This document shows, piece after piece, positions 33,158 through 45,532 of a DNA stretch of 64,000 nt (the stretch's first letter is position 1; each line of letters begins with the position of its first letter). The notes under the pieces were generated by a model that did no database searches, was not told where the DNA came from, and was given only the letters and a program-made list of their open reading frames with translations. The translations under genes were made by a program, and so were the position numbers. This DNA is from Lepidonotus clava. Lineage: Eukaryota > Annelida > Polychaeta > Phyllodocida > Polynoidae. The stretch lies in contig OW387147.1 in NCBI GenBank assembly GCA_936440205.1, positions 44,325,627 to 44,389,626 of the forward strand, read 5' to 3'.

Positions 33158-36100
33158 TGGTGATCAGAAGCAGGGATAAGCAGGAGTTCCCAGGAGTCCA
33201 GCCAAAGCAGCAGGGAAGTCAGAAAGCAGCAGGGAAGCCATCAGTAGCTGAGTCAAGCCAGCCAAAGCAGAGCCACCCCTGCCAGCCCCAGCCAGCCAAA
33301 GCAGTGCCAGTGCCAGGGACTGAGTAAGCATGGAAGTCTTTAAGCCCCCACCCAACATAAACTTTACATCTGGTAACATTGCAGAGCAGTGGAGAAGGTG
33401 GGAACAGCAGTTCAAAGTTTACTATATAGCAGCAGAGCTTAGTAAAAAGGAAGCAGCAACTAGAGTAGCCATTCTACTACACTGTGCAGGCCCAGAGGCA
33501 CAGGACATTCACAGTAACTTTGTGTTAAGTGATCAGGCAGGTGACAAGGCAAATGACTATCAAGCTGTGTTAAAGAAATTCAGAGAATATTGTGAGCCGA
33601 GGAAAAATGAGGTTTTTGAGCGGTACAAGTTCTGGCAACGCAATCAGCATGAGGGAGAACCGATTGACCAGTGGGTCAATGACCTTAAGATACTAGTGGG
33701 AAGCTGCGAGTACGGGGATCAAAAGGAGAAAAGCCTCAGAGATAGGATTGTATTCGGGGTATCTGACACGCACGTCAAAGAGAGGTTGCTATGCGTAGCA
33801 GATCTAACGTTAGAAAAGGCCCTAGACATTTGTCATGCAGCAGAGGCAAGCAAGGTTCAGTTAAAAACTATGACAGGCGAAGCGCAAAAGGGCCATGATG
33901 TGCATGCTATAGGCAAAAGTAGGCAAAATTTCAAAGGCAAGCAGCAAAATTTCAAGCAACAAAACTTTAGCCAAAAGCCAGGGGATAAAAGCTATAGGTC
34001 CCAGTCCCAGTACAGGGGCGATACTCAAGGCAAGTCACAAAATATGCCAGGCAAGGAGTGTGAGTATTGTGGTGGTAGGCATCCCCCAGGTGCCCAGCGT
34101 ATGGTACTACATGTAACAAATGCGGTCGAACCAACCACTTCGCAAAGGTATGCCGAGACGGTAACTTTACTAGCTATAGAAGGAAAGTGCATCTTCTTGA
34201 GGAGGAAGAACAGGATTAGTGGGAGGATAGCGAGTATGAGAATAGTGACTATCTTTTTGTCGGTTCCTTGCATGTTGGTGCAGTCGCCGAGCATAAGCGC
34301 GACAGCGATGCTAGTAAGTGGTACAAGACTGTGACGATCGGAGGCGATCAAGTACGCTGTAAATTAGATAACGGAGCCGAAGCAAACGTCCTACCCGAGT
34401 ACATTGTGAACAAAATGCAGTGCGCAAATCTTGTACAGACTAAGACTATTTTAAACGCGTTTGGTAATAACCAAATTTATCCGAAAGGTGTTGTAATGCT
34501 CAAGTCCGCAGGACACACAGGTAAAAGTCACGATTTGAAATTCTATGTCACGGACGAACCCAATACTCCCATTCTGGGACATAAAGCATGTGAGCAGCTA
34601 AATCTCATTAAACACGTGAACATTCGTACCTGTGCTCCGAAACAGCCCGCCCTCACGAAGCAGCATATTGAGTGAGAGTTTGAGGATGTGTTCAAAGGTG
34701 TAGGCCAGTATGAAAAGGAATATCACATGGACCTTAATGAACAGGTGAAAAGCGTTATTCAGCAGCCACGCAAAATTCCTTACGCAACGCAGCCGAAGCT
34801 TAAGACAGCACTTGATGACCTCACGAAGCGGAACATTATAGTGGATGTCGAGTGGGTTAGCAACTTAGTGATAGTTGAAAAGAAGAACGGTGCGCTTAGG
34901 CTGTGTCTTGACCCGAGGCCTTTAAATGAAGCGATCAAGCGCGAGAGGCATAATATTCCGAGGCCAGCAGACGTCCAGGCCCAGCTGTCGGGTAAGACTA
35001 TCTTCACAGTAGTTGACATGAAGGACGGTTATTGGCACGTAAAACTCAGCGAGCAGTCTTCATACTACTGTACTTTTAACACCCCTTGGGGCCGTAAGCG
35101 CTTCTTGTGCGTGCCCTTTGGTATCTCTTCAGCCAGTGAGATCATGCAGAAGAGGAATGAAGAGACGTTTGGTGACATCAACGGTGTGCACGTTATAGCT
35201 GACGACATCATCATCGCGGCAGCCACCGAGCAGGAGCACGACACCATTCTGTTCCGAGTCCTAGAGCGAGCGCAGGACAAAGGAGTGAGGTTCAACTACT
35301 CCAAGATACAGTTTAAGGTTGACCAGGTTGAGTACATGGGCAACTTGGTCTCCACGAAAGGACTGAAACCAGACCCGAGAAAGGTTGAGGCGATCGTCGA
35401 CATGCAGACACCGACAGATGTGCCATCCCTTCAGCGTCTAGTGGGCATGATCAAGTACCTAGCTCAGTATATCCCAAACGAGTCCACGATCATGGCACCA
35501 CTCAGAGTGCTACTCAAGAAAGACAGCGAGTGGAACTGGTCCCATGAGCATGATGCTGCGATGCTCAAGTTGCGTGACGTCCTCACAAGTAAACCAGTAT
35601 TGGCTTTCTACGATGTGACGAAGCCAGTCACGATCCAGGCCGACGTGTCGCAGTCGGGCCTAGGAGCATGCCTCCTCCAGGACGGCAAGCCCATAGCGTA
35701 CGCCTCCCGCTCTATGACGTCAGCGGAAGAAAACTACGCACAAATAGAGAAAGAGATGCTGGCTATTTGCTTCGCGACAAAGAAATTCCATCAATATATT
35801 TATGGAAAGCCAGACATCCGTGTACAAACTTACCATAAGCCCCTCGAGAGTATTCTCAAGAAACCCCTGTGTAAGGCTCCACCACGACTCCAGCGGCTCA
35901 TGTTGAGTCTATAGCCTTATGATCTGGTTGTGTCGTATGTACCATGAAAATACATGTATTTGGTCGACACTCTCTCCCGTGTGTACATCAAGGGAGAGCC
36001 CGAGACGTCTCTGGAGGAAGAGATGTCGCGCGTGGTACACAGCCTGGTAGAGAACACTACGGTGAGCGCAGTCAAAATGGACAAAATCCGTGAGGCTACA

Positions 36101-36891
36101 GACGGTGATCCTACCCTACATCAGGTAAAGCGTCTCATCTTAGACGTGTGGCCCAAGTCCATCAAAGGTGTTCCAGTTGAAGCGCGCACTTACTAGAATG
36201 TGAGAGACGAGCTGCACGTAGTAGATGGTGTGATCTTCTTCGGCGAACGTGTGGTAGTTCCCAAGCAGCTGTGTTCTCAAATGCTCAGACTTATTCACGA
36301 GAGCCACCTTGGAGCTGAAAAGTGTAAGAGGAAGCATCTGGGAGCCAGCTATCGTCACTGACTCTTGCAACCAGCCCAGGTTGTACACCATCCAGACTGC
36401 GCGAGGGCTGCTCCGCAGAAACCGCAGACATCTAAGGAGATCTGCCAAGCACCCACCTCTGCTCCTTCCACCTCGCGATGACACTATAGTGGAAGCGAGG
36501 CTCCAGCAACACATGGACGTGAGCCCAGCTGAGCCTCCACCCACGGAGGTAGAGCCGCCGCTGCCGCAGCCGGTGATCCGAGTGGTCCCGCCGGAGCCTA
36601 TGATAGACTCTGGCGGCAGAACAAGGAGTGGTCGTGTAGTTTCAAAACCAACCCGTTTTAATGACTATGTCTAATGGGGTTTACCATCTCTTACAGACAG
36701 TTGCTATTGATAAAATGTCTGACACTCATATTATTTCACTGCAGCACTAAGCTTGAAACAAAGACTCATTAAGAAGAAACCAAAAACTTTCATTGAAGTA
36801 TAAGCAAATCAAAAACTAAGATTCAGTCTTAAAATAACTAATATTCCATCCTGATAGTTATATGTTTAAAGACTCTTTTTCAGAAGGGAAA

Positions 36892-37026
36892 TGTCGCAGA
36901 TTTAGTATTGTGAGACCTAGACCGCTGTAATAAACACTTCCGGTTTGCCGATCTTTCTGTACACACGTGTCCCTATTCAGTCCATTAAATCTAAGCCTTT
37001 AAAGCAATAATTCAAGCATAACTACA
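36892..37026 (+). repeat. 3' LTR of the Ty3/gypsy-type element
   Basis: It has the same length and ends as the left LTR, is preceded by a purine tract and followed by CCCCC. Confidence 0.85.
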
Positions 37027-37075
37027 CCCCCTGTATGTACCGGTCCTCCCCTGTGTGGGTGATAAATCTATGTAT

Positions 37076-39288
37076 TTCCTTGCAAGGTAATCTTGATATT
37101 TTCTTTTGTGCCTAATGTTAGGTAATGAATATATATGAATAAATATCTAGGTTTAAATAGTAGTATATCTGAAGCTCTACTTTCCCTAGTTGACAAAGTT
37201 TTTCAAAATGTTTATTTATGATAGTTATAGTTTGGAATTGTATATGTTGTATGAAATGATTTTATAGGGTAATCTTGTATTATGTGTAATACATATGCAA
37301 TAAAGTGATTTATAATATGGCATTTTGAAAGTATAAAGCATAGGTCTATAGGGGAAATAGAAATGGGTTCTATAGATACGCTTGGTAAATGGCATGAAGT
37401 TAGTTTTAGCCAGAGCAAATAATCTCCGTTATATAAGATACTTGTAGCTTTGTAGTGAACAGATCACCTGAGGCCTGGAGTAATCTGGGAATTGTTTGAA
37501 CAAGTGGGGCCTGCACCTGGAGGGGCCTATATTCCATCTCAATTTGGGAAAAATGATTATGTAAAGAACCTTAAGAATTCTACATTAAACAAATTAATTA
37601 CGTTATCATTATATTATCATAGAACTTTTAGAAAAAGCCCATGCGGTCTAGCCAATTTTAGTATCGGTCTGAATTGTCTAAATTACCTTTTTGCATGGCT
37701 ATTGAAACTAAAATGCCTAGGTCACCATTAGATGTTAGGGGTCGCAATCCATATGAGAGCTGGGGAGTCCTCCCAATGGGAACAGGGGAAACCAACTAAT
37801 GATACAAAAAGTCACTTCTATACTGGCCTTCCTGTTAGACACATATATTTCTTGTCTACTCCAATTCTCCCTGTGGAAAAACATCTTGACCATGTCTCCC
37901 CCTGGATCGTTTCCCTCTCAACCTCACCCACTGACTGAGAAAACAAGGCATGTTTCTACGTATACTGTGTCATTTCTGGATGAAGCTCAAAATGTAACTC
38001 CTGACTTCTGGCTGTTCTATCTTTATGTTTAGGTTAGGCTTAACCTTGCCAATAATAGGCAGTTTTAAGGTGGATTAGTCAGTTAGGTATGGGATTTATA
38101 GAATGGCTATTTGTTGATTAATTTGTAGCTTACACATGGCTGGAGCATATTGTATAAGGTATAATGGAATTGTTATAATTTGTTAGGTTAGGAAGTGGTT
38201 GGTTATGCATTACCTGTATGAATTGGTTAATTATGCATTATTCATGTTAGTATTAATTAAGGTTGGGGAGTAGGTATTTTAAGGGAATTTACTAGTATCT
38301 ATGAATCAGGCATAATGCCTGGGTGGTGTAACTAAGCTAGCCACCAGTTCTGAGATGTGTATATTATGGCAGACTGAACAAAGTTAATCTTATATTGTTC
38401 TTAGTCTTATAATGGGCATTATAGCCAATATATTATTAGCAATAAATGAAGTAATTATCATTGTTACAGGGTGTAGAGGGGAATAAAATAGGATTTATGA
38501 TTGAAATTATATTCTGTTGTCTCTGTGGAATGTGTACCTCTGGGCGCTTAGCAACCTTGACATGGCAGTAAGTCGGCTATACCAAAGATTCCTGGTTACC
38601 TCAGATATCACAACTTAACCCTTGAATATCTCAATATGTTCCTTCACGATAAATACAAATATTTATACTTAATATTCCTATTTGGTCAATAAGTTGTTGA
38701 GGCAATCACAATGCCTTAGCAACCAACCAAACAACACACACCATCTGAATGGAACAACCAATATTAAAGATATAAAATATCCCCTCCCCCCTTACACTGG
38801 TCAAGAACCCATGACCTTTAGCCGCCACATTTTGTGTTAAGGTAGCATATGCAAATGAGGGCATCTTCTGCAGGACAAAGCAACCAAGGCAAAAATGTGA
38901 CATTGTAGTAATGTTACAGCAATGTTCTGGTTAGTTCTGCTTTGATTCTTGTTATTTTGATGGAACCCAAAAAACATATTTAGAAGCCAATTTTACGACG
39001 TTACACTGTTATTGTGATGCTCGTAACTTTCTTTCATGTCATGATAACATTATTATAATGTTTTTTATTGGTTATGTGTCAACTTACCAAACTATGATGT
39101 TATTATAACTTTCCTTTTTTAAATTCAACTTTACCTAAAATAACGTTGTTGTTATGTGAAAGTTGGGCAGGTTTCAGACTAACCGAAAAAGTACATTCAC
39201 GGAACGTTCCTGTTGCGTCACTGCTTGCCTGGGAAGCAAAAAATAATTTAATTGTTTGGTAAAAAGGGTAAAAGGGTAAAAGGGTAAA
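37076..39288. other. No gene seen
   Basis: The stretch is AT-rich. From about 38900 to 39240 it carries words such as AACATTATTATAATG and ATAACGTTGTTGTTATG, part of the palindromic AACGTT repeat family also at 43900-44510 and 56400-56840. A GGGTAAAA microsatellite stands at 39263-39288. Confidence 0.4.
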
Positions 39289-39804
39289 TAACCGGTAGTC
39301 ACTCTGTAGAGGTGTGCATGACTGTAACAACCACCATTTTGTTTGGCGGCATTCACAGAAATTTAACATGAAAAAAAAGGACTAATCTCAAACTGACACA
39401 TTCAATTTTGTACTGATTTATTTCATATTGCATATTCTAATAGTTATTAGAACAGGTAATTTCTATGTCAAATGACTTTGACCTTCATGGAGGTCAAGGT
39501 CACTAAATTTGACCTCAAAATCTGAAAAATATGACAAAATCAAAATTGAACTTGAAGCAAACAGTGCTACTCTTTATATTGTCCTTTAATTTAAGTGAAC
39601 ATGTCTCAATCTGGCTCTTGTGATATTCAGAAAAGCAGAAAAATTGGTTAGATGAAGAAATTTGGTCACCAAATTACACATTATGTGACAGAAATAGAAA
39701 AAAATCTTAATTTCCAAAGATTGAGAAAAATGAATTTTCTTTCAATTCCTATCTCAATATGGCAGGTATTTGTTCTATACTAAGTACATACATAGCTATT
39801 ATTA

Positions 39805-40469
39805 TACGTCGGTGCACACGTCCTAAGCGATCATCCGATGTTACGCTTGATTTGGGATGTGTGTGTGTACCGCACGACCTGCTGCAGTGCATTCTCCCTG
39901 AGGCCTCCCCATATCACGCGGACCGCCCGAGAGCCGAGACAGAATGGCCGTTGTTACGGCAACGGACGTAGGGCAAAAGTGAAGGTCGGGCAGCAGCGCC
40001 GAGCATCAGAGATTGTTTATCTGCTAACTTTGGCACTATGCAACGGATTTGCATTATTATTTTTTTCAATTCATGACGAAAATGTGTATTATGTATGTTT
40101 GATGCACCATAGACTCATGAAAATGCACATGAATGCACTATTTTGCACATTTTACTACGGGAAAGGAGAACAACAAGACCAGTGAGTATTCTTCATCCCA
40201 CACAGAGCTCTGCAGCAGTGCAAGCAGCCCGTTGAGTATTCTGTGATACCACACACTTTGAATATCTGTACATTTTAGGGAATATTGGGGATTTATTGAT
40301 CAAATTTGACATATAATAAAAGGAAAACTACATTCGGATGATGGGATGCCCCAGAATACTCACTGGGGATAAAAATTTATCCTGCACTCACCCTTCGGGC
40401 TCGTGCAGGATAAATTTTTATCCCCAGCTCGTATTCTGGGGCATCCCACATCCTCATGTAGTTTTCCTA
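39805..40469. mobile_element. Insertion in the left arm of the long inverted-repeat element
   Basis: TATTATTA occurs on both sides (39797-39804, 40470-40477), while the matching place in the right arm has it once. That proves insertion with an 8-bp target duplication. The last 150 bp form a hairpin (40321-40468). An open frame at 39838-40185 has no recognisable domain. The start TACGTCGGTGC and the end do not form an inverted repeat, so the class is unknown. Confidence 0.75.
40321..40468. repeat. Near-perfect 148-bp hairpin
   Basis: AGGAAAACTACATTCGGATG at the left faces CATCCTCATGTAGTTTTCCT at the right. Inner arms GGATAAAAATTTATCCTGCA and TGCAGGATAAATTTTTATCC surround the loop CTCACCCTTCGGGCTCG. 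It forms the right end of the insertion above. Confidence 0.85.
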
Positions 40470-43155
40470 TATTATTAGGTCAAGTATATTAGCAATTTAG
40501 TTTGTCCCTAGAAAGGTCAAGGTCAACAAATTTAAAGGTTTACACATTTTTACACATTTTGTATAAAGAATTGTTAAGTAACCTTATAAGGTACGTTTCT
40601 CATGCTCAAATTGTTGGAAAGACTAATACTCAATTCTTTAACTTGATTCAAAAGCAGTGATTAGCCTTATCAAAGATCTACTAATTAAGTTAATAACTGT
40701 AAAGGACACCAAACGTGTAATTGGAATGAGCAAAATGTCTGTAAAACAATGGGAATATAACTTCAAACAAACTGCCCTGCCCTTGAAATTATGCTTTGAT
40801 ATAAAAGACTATATTCATATTTTACTATGTCAATACCAATATAAAAAAAACAACAACAGACACCTACTTTAATGTAGAATTGTGGCTGTAAAAGTTACAT
40901 ATTTGGTGACAGATATAATGATAATATATTATTTCTAAATTTTATCTCAAGGTTTGACAAAAATTACTCTAAGCATTATAGATATCAGTCTCTAATCAAT
41001 CTGCTTTTTTCACTTTTGGCAATGTGTGTGTTTAGTCCTTACTTAAATGAACACAAAAAGGATGTATCTTGACCTTTAAAATGTATAGACACTAAATGTG
41101 CCTATAAAATAAAGAATAAATCACTAGAAAAGTGAGTGTACTTTCATATTCTAATAATTTTGGGGGGATCTTGACAGAGGGATGGATGAGGGATTATATA
41201 ATGACCTGAACTAAGGTTATATGCATAGCCTCAGTCAATTTACCTGGCTTGAACCAGGCTATAACACTGTGTTTAGGAGCCCTATCAATTTTTAGCAGTA
41301 TTTCATTGTGATAATTGTTTTAGATTTGTACAATGTATACTTAAGGGACATTATAGTCAAAAAATACCTTACCAAGCAAATGTTTGGTACATTAATTATA
41401 TCTGATCATCTATATTACCAAACTTAGGGTAGAGCACATCATATTGAAGTGTTAGAAGATGGAAGATACTCACAAGAGGCATCTCCAAAACAGAACATCA
41501 GTGAAGGACATGTTTAACAACACCAAAAGTGAAAAGATCCTGCATTTCTGTCAAGAATGCCAACTGAGAGATAAAATCTAAGAAAGGATTCAAGAGTCTG
41601 GGGCCACCCTGGGCTCCCAACAGGGTCATCAAAGGCTGTGTGTGTGGTGTCCTTTTTATGGGACATTGCACATAAAAGACCCCTTGCCTCTCTTTGAAAG
41701 GAGTAGGGTATTGTACCCTGTGGTGGGTTTCTCTTAAATCAAATCATATCATAGATACAATCACCAAAAGCAATTCATTGGCATAGATAATATGATTCTG
41801 GAAATTAGATAGAACTTCAGCAATAATTTGTTTTCATTGCACATTCTTTTTTCAAAACTTGCTGTCAATTCTCTTTTTATTTGATGTCTCTACATGGTAA
41901 CAATTACATTTAATCCAGTAAGTTCATGAAATGAGAAATACAGCTTAATACTTAAAAGTAGTTCATAAACAGTCCTTGATTTCTAATTCTTTATGATTTT
42001 GGCCAAAAAATGTAGTAGGTAAATACAGTTTGGATATTGTTCCCCTAGCATCAACAACAATGCAGACAAATGTTCTTGATCTACCTAGTGTCTAACAGCA
42101 TTTGTCTACTAGTGTACACCATGAGATAGCTTCATGACATTTACCCATTTACTCAAGTAAATCTATAAAAAATAATCTTAATGACATTTAGGAAAGAATC
42201 TGAAAAAACATGCAATAATTGGAGGGTTATAGTAGGGTAGAAGTGTATCATGAATGCCCAAAGATGCACTTTCCCTGTAGGGGCATACACTCATGTCCAA
42301 TAATATCTTATATCCCAGTAATCTTTCTTTAATAGTTCATCCCAACTCAAGCATACACATACCTTGGAAGACCCCCTTGGACATTGTTTTACAGACATTT
42401 TGCTCATTCCAATTACACATTTAGTGTCCTTTGCAGTTATTCACTTTACTAGTAGATCTTTGATAAGGCTAATCACTGCTTTTGAATCGAGTCAAAGAAT
42501 TGAGTATTAGTCTTTCCCACAATTTGAGCATGAGAAACGTACCTTATAAGGTTACTTAACAATTCTTTATACATAATGTGTAAAAATGTGTAAACCTTTA
42601 ATTTTGATGACCTTGACCTTTTTAAGCACAAACTAAATTGCTAATATACTTGACCTAATAATAGCTATGTATGTACTTAGTATGGAACAAATACCTGCCA
42701 TATTGAGATAGGAATTGAAAGAAAATGCATTTTCCTCAATCTTTGGAAATTAAGGTTTTTTTCTCGATTTCTGTCACATTATGTGTAATTTGGTGACCAA
42801 TTTTTCTACTTTTCTGAATATCACAAGAGCCAGATTGAGACATGTTCACTTAAATTAAAGGACAATATAAAGAGTAGCACTGTTTGCTTCAAGTTCAACT
42901 TTGATTTTGTCATATTTTTCAGATTTTGAGGTCAAATTTAGTGACCTTGACCTCCATGAAGGTCAAAGTCATTTGACATAGAAATTACCTGTTCTAATAA
43001 CTATTAGAATATACAATATGAAATAGATTGGCACAAAATTGAATGTGTCAGTTCAAGATTAGTCCTTATTTTTCATGTTGAATTTCCCTGGATACCGCAA
43101 AACAAAATGGTGCTTGTCACAGTCATGCACACCTCTACAGAGTGACTACCGGTTA

Positions 43156-43860
43156 TACATGGTTCCCAGAGGACCCCACTACAACCCTAGAATGGTTTCA
43201 GGTATAAACCTTTCATGGCAAACACAAGTGTAAATTTCATGCTTTGGCCGCCAGACTTTTAGATCAATAAGCTTTGGCAGGGCTAAATGCTTCAGGGTAC
43301 AGCCGGTAACTTGCAAAGTGACTTTACAAAATCATGCATCCGGGCGATTTTGCAAAAGACGAACTAGAGGTAATCCCCTGGGTATACAAGTGTGACGTTC
43401 CTCGGTATTTCGGGGTTTCCGAATTCTACAGCAAAGGGACGTGGGGGTCATTTTGGCTCTCAGCCGAACAATTTTGGCTCTCAGCCGAAAAATTTGAAAT
43501 TTCTTATATACTTTTAGAGAGTAATTATGAGGAAATATAATGTACATTGAAATTCTCAAATTGACCACCAAAATGAAGAGTCAACACAAATGCTTTTCAG
43601 GCTACATTTGCTGCTGTCCCAATATTGGCTGAAAATAACCAAATTCTATAATGCATAATAAGGTGTTGATATGCTACAGATGGGCCATGTTGGACTATGA
43701 ATGTACCCAGTAACAAGCTGAAAATGGGCAATGTCCTGGAAGCATCATGGGAGGTCATTTATACTTCAATGCTCTTCTTTTTATATTATCAGTGTTTTCT
43801 CAAAAGATGTCATAGAATTGCTAATAATTTCCCCCTTTTTCTTTTCTAATATTTTAAGGT
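43156..43860. other. No gene seen
   Basis: Nothing recognised apart from a short direct repeat (TTTTGGCTCTCAGCCGAA, twice) at 43451-43489. Confidence 0.35.
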
Positions 43861-43899
43861 GAAAATTGCAAAGGTGCCTCACCACAGTGCTCTTCCTTC

Positions 43900-44510
43900 C
43901 CTACCACCTATCTATTACCATCATGTCCACATCATGCACCCCCAGCCAAGGTGCGACGTAACGGTCATGTTATGCGACCATACTTTTTTGGTTTGTCTGT
44001 TACTTACTAAATCTTCACTTAACTGTTACATTATTTTTCTGGGAGGTTGAGACCTAACCAAAACAGTATAATCTCATAGTGTTCTGGTTATGTTAGGTCA
44101 AGATAAAATTAAAATAGAACGTCATTGTGACATTCTGATGCGGTGAAGTCCAGACCTCACTTAAACAGAACATTGTTGTGACCTCCTGACCAGGGGAGGT
44201 CCCAATTTCACCTAAACAGAACGTTATTATGATGTTCTGATTACATCAGGTCTTAACCTTACACAGAATGTTACTGTGACCATCTTATTAGGTTAGGTGT
44301 CAACCTAACCTAAACAGAACGTTATGGTGACATCCTCATTAAGTGTCCACACCTAAACAGAATGTTATTGTAACATTCTTATGAAGTTTCAGCCTTATAA
44401 ATAACGTTACAATAACATTATTAGAATGTCACAATGTAACATCGCAACAGTCGGTTGCAGCGACGTAATTGGTAGTCATCAAAAGAACGTCGCTGTAACC
44501 TAACAGGTGT
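43900..44510. repeat. Degenerate minisatellite with palindromic AACGTT core
   Basis: Units of roughly 50 bp repeat with variants of CAGAACGTTATTGTGACATT and TTAGGTTAGGTC...CTAACCTAAAC. It ends with GAACGTCGCTGTAACC. The same words occur at 38900-39180 and 56400-56840, so this is a dispersed element with internal tandem units. Confidence 0.6.
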
Positions 44511-44675
44511 TACTTTTATAAGAAAGTAAATGTAAATACTAATAATTATTCTCTAAAGTAAGAGTTAATCTATTTATTTATCATCTATGTAATGTAATGA
44601 GAAAGACTTTTGACGCACAACCTATATTCAGTAGTTTTACCCACAGGCTTGCCAAGGGCCTATGTGCAGCTGTGA

Positions 44676-45242
44676 CATGGTGACACTGTTTCACTCAGGC
44701 TTTTCCACTGGACAAACACCCTGTTGCTGCTTGAGGCTGACCAAGTGCTGCAGGAACAGACAGGCATCACACAGTTCACTAAGGTCTGGGAAGAGTGGCT
44801 CATCCATAATTTCTGCACTGTTGAGGAGGGCAAGGTACTTGAGGCAGCCATCAAAGTGCTTGTGAAGGCACTTGGGACGCTGAAGGAATGTGAGATGGTG
44901 CTAACCACGCAGGTGGACATCTGCTGCCCTGAGATGATGTCCAGCAAGCACCATTGTGTTGTGAATGAACTACTCATGAGCCTGGAGTCAATGTCTGTGT
45001 TCAGAGCAGTGTCAGAATACCTACTTTGGATCTCTGAAAGCTCAGAACTGGCACAGAAGGCTAAAAAACATGTGGTGTATAGAACTAAGTGTGAAACGGG
45101 CCAGTCCTCCTCAAGTAGCCATCCAAAGGAGAAGGCAGATGGTTTAGAAGACTCAGCATATCAGGTGGGAGTTAAATTGGCTCATTTCATCACAATCATC
45201 TTATTGTGCTGGCCTGAGGTGAAGCATGATAATGTAGTGTAG
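44676..45242 (+). CDS. Unrecognised open frame with coding-like composition
   Basis: It reads from about 44676 (no ATG near the start; the preceding stop is at 44673) to the stop at 45240. The product is helix-rich and acidic, with TGITQFTKVWEEWLIHNF, LEAAIKVLVKALGTLKECEM and SVFRAVSEYLLWISESSELA. Good codon-level composition continues past the end of the frame to about 45350. It could be an internal exon, a decayed gene fragment or part of an unknown element. I recognise no family. Confidence 0.35.
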   Translation, partial: HGDTVSLRLFHWTNTLLLLEADQVLQEQTGITQFTKVWEEWLIHNFCTVEEGKVLEAAIKVLVKALGTLKECEMVLTTQVDICCPEMMSSKHHCVVNELLMSLESMSVFRAVSEYLLWISESSELAQKAKKHVVYRTKCETGQSSSSSHPKEKADGLEDSAYQVGVKLAHFITIILLCWPEVKHDNVV

Positions 45243-45364
45243 AACACCCTGCAAAAAGCAGTCCAGAAGCAGCTCTGCTGTATAAATCCCATCTTACATA
45301 ATGAGGTGATCCAACTTAAGCACCAACTAAGTATGCTCCTTCAACATAGGGGAAAAAAAGGTTC

Positions 45365-45532
45365 TAGGACATATACCCCCTGGACACTTACCCCCCGGAC
45401 ACTTACCCCTGGACACTTACCCCCTAGGACACTTACCCCATAGGACACATAGCCCCTGGACACTTTCCCCCGGGACGCTTACCCCTCTAGGAAACTCACC
45501 CCCTAGGACACTTACCCCACCCCCCCCCCCTT
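45365..45532. repeat. Minisatellite of GGACACTTACCCCC units
   Basis: Eight or more imperfect copies of a unit of about 15-17 bp (GGACACTTACCCCCTA) are followed by a C-run. Confidence 0.8.

Larger units (their letters stand above)
33023..37026 (+). mobile_element. Ty3/gypsy-type LTR retrotransposon, broken
   Basis: Two 135-bp LTRs (33023-33157, 36892-37026) enclose a gag-like region (about 33330-34334), a protease-like region (about 34268-34675), a reverse transcriptase and RNase H region (about 34688-35914), and a C-terminal pol-type region (about 36309-36674). A primer-binding-site-like TGGTGATCAGAAGC follows the left LTR, and a purine tract AGAAGGGAAA precedes the right LTR. CCCCC flanks both ends as a 5-bp target duplication. 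The LTRs differ at 3 of 135 positions (about 2%), so the insertion is recent. The copy is broken, with several breaks (about five). Confidence 0.85.
39291..43153. mobile_element. Long inverted-repeat transposon, TA-flanked
   Basis: The ends ACCGGTAGTCACTCTGTAGA and TCTACAGAGTGACTACCGGT are exact inverses with TA on both sides. The inverted arms continue inward: the left arm is 39291-40751 (including a 665-bp insertion) and the right arm 42382-43153, about 780 bp each of matched sequence. The 1.6-kb centre has no transposase-like frame. TA flanks suggest a Tc1/mariner-group or other TA-targeting element. Such a structure can also be called foldback-like. Confidence 0.8.

Noticed and set aside
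45365-45532. Telomere-like or coding repeat
   Set aside because: The unit GGACACTTACCCCC is not a telomere motif and the frame is not kept; a plain minisatellite.
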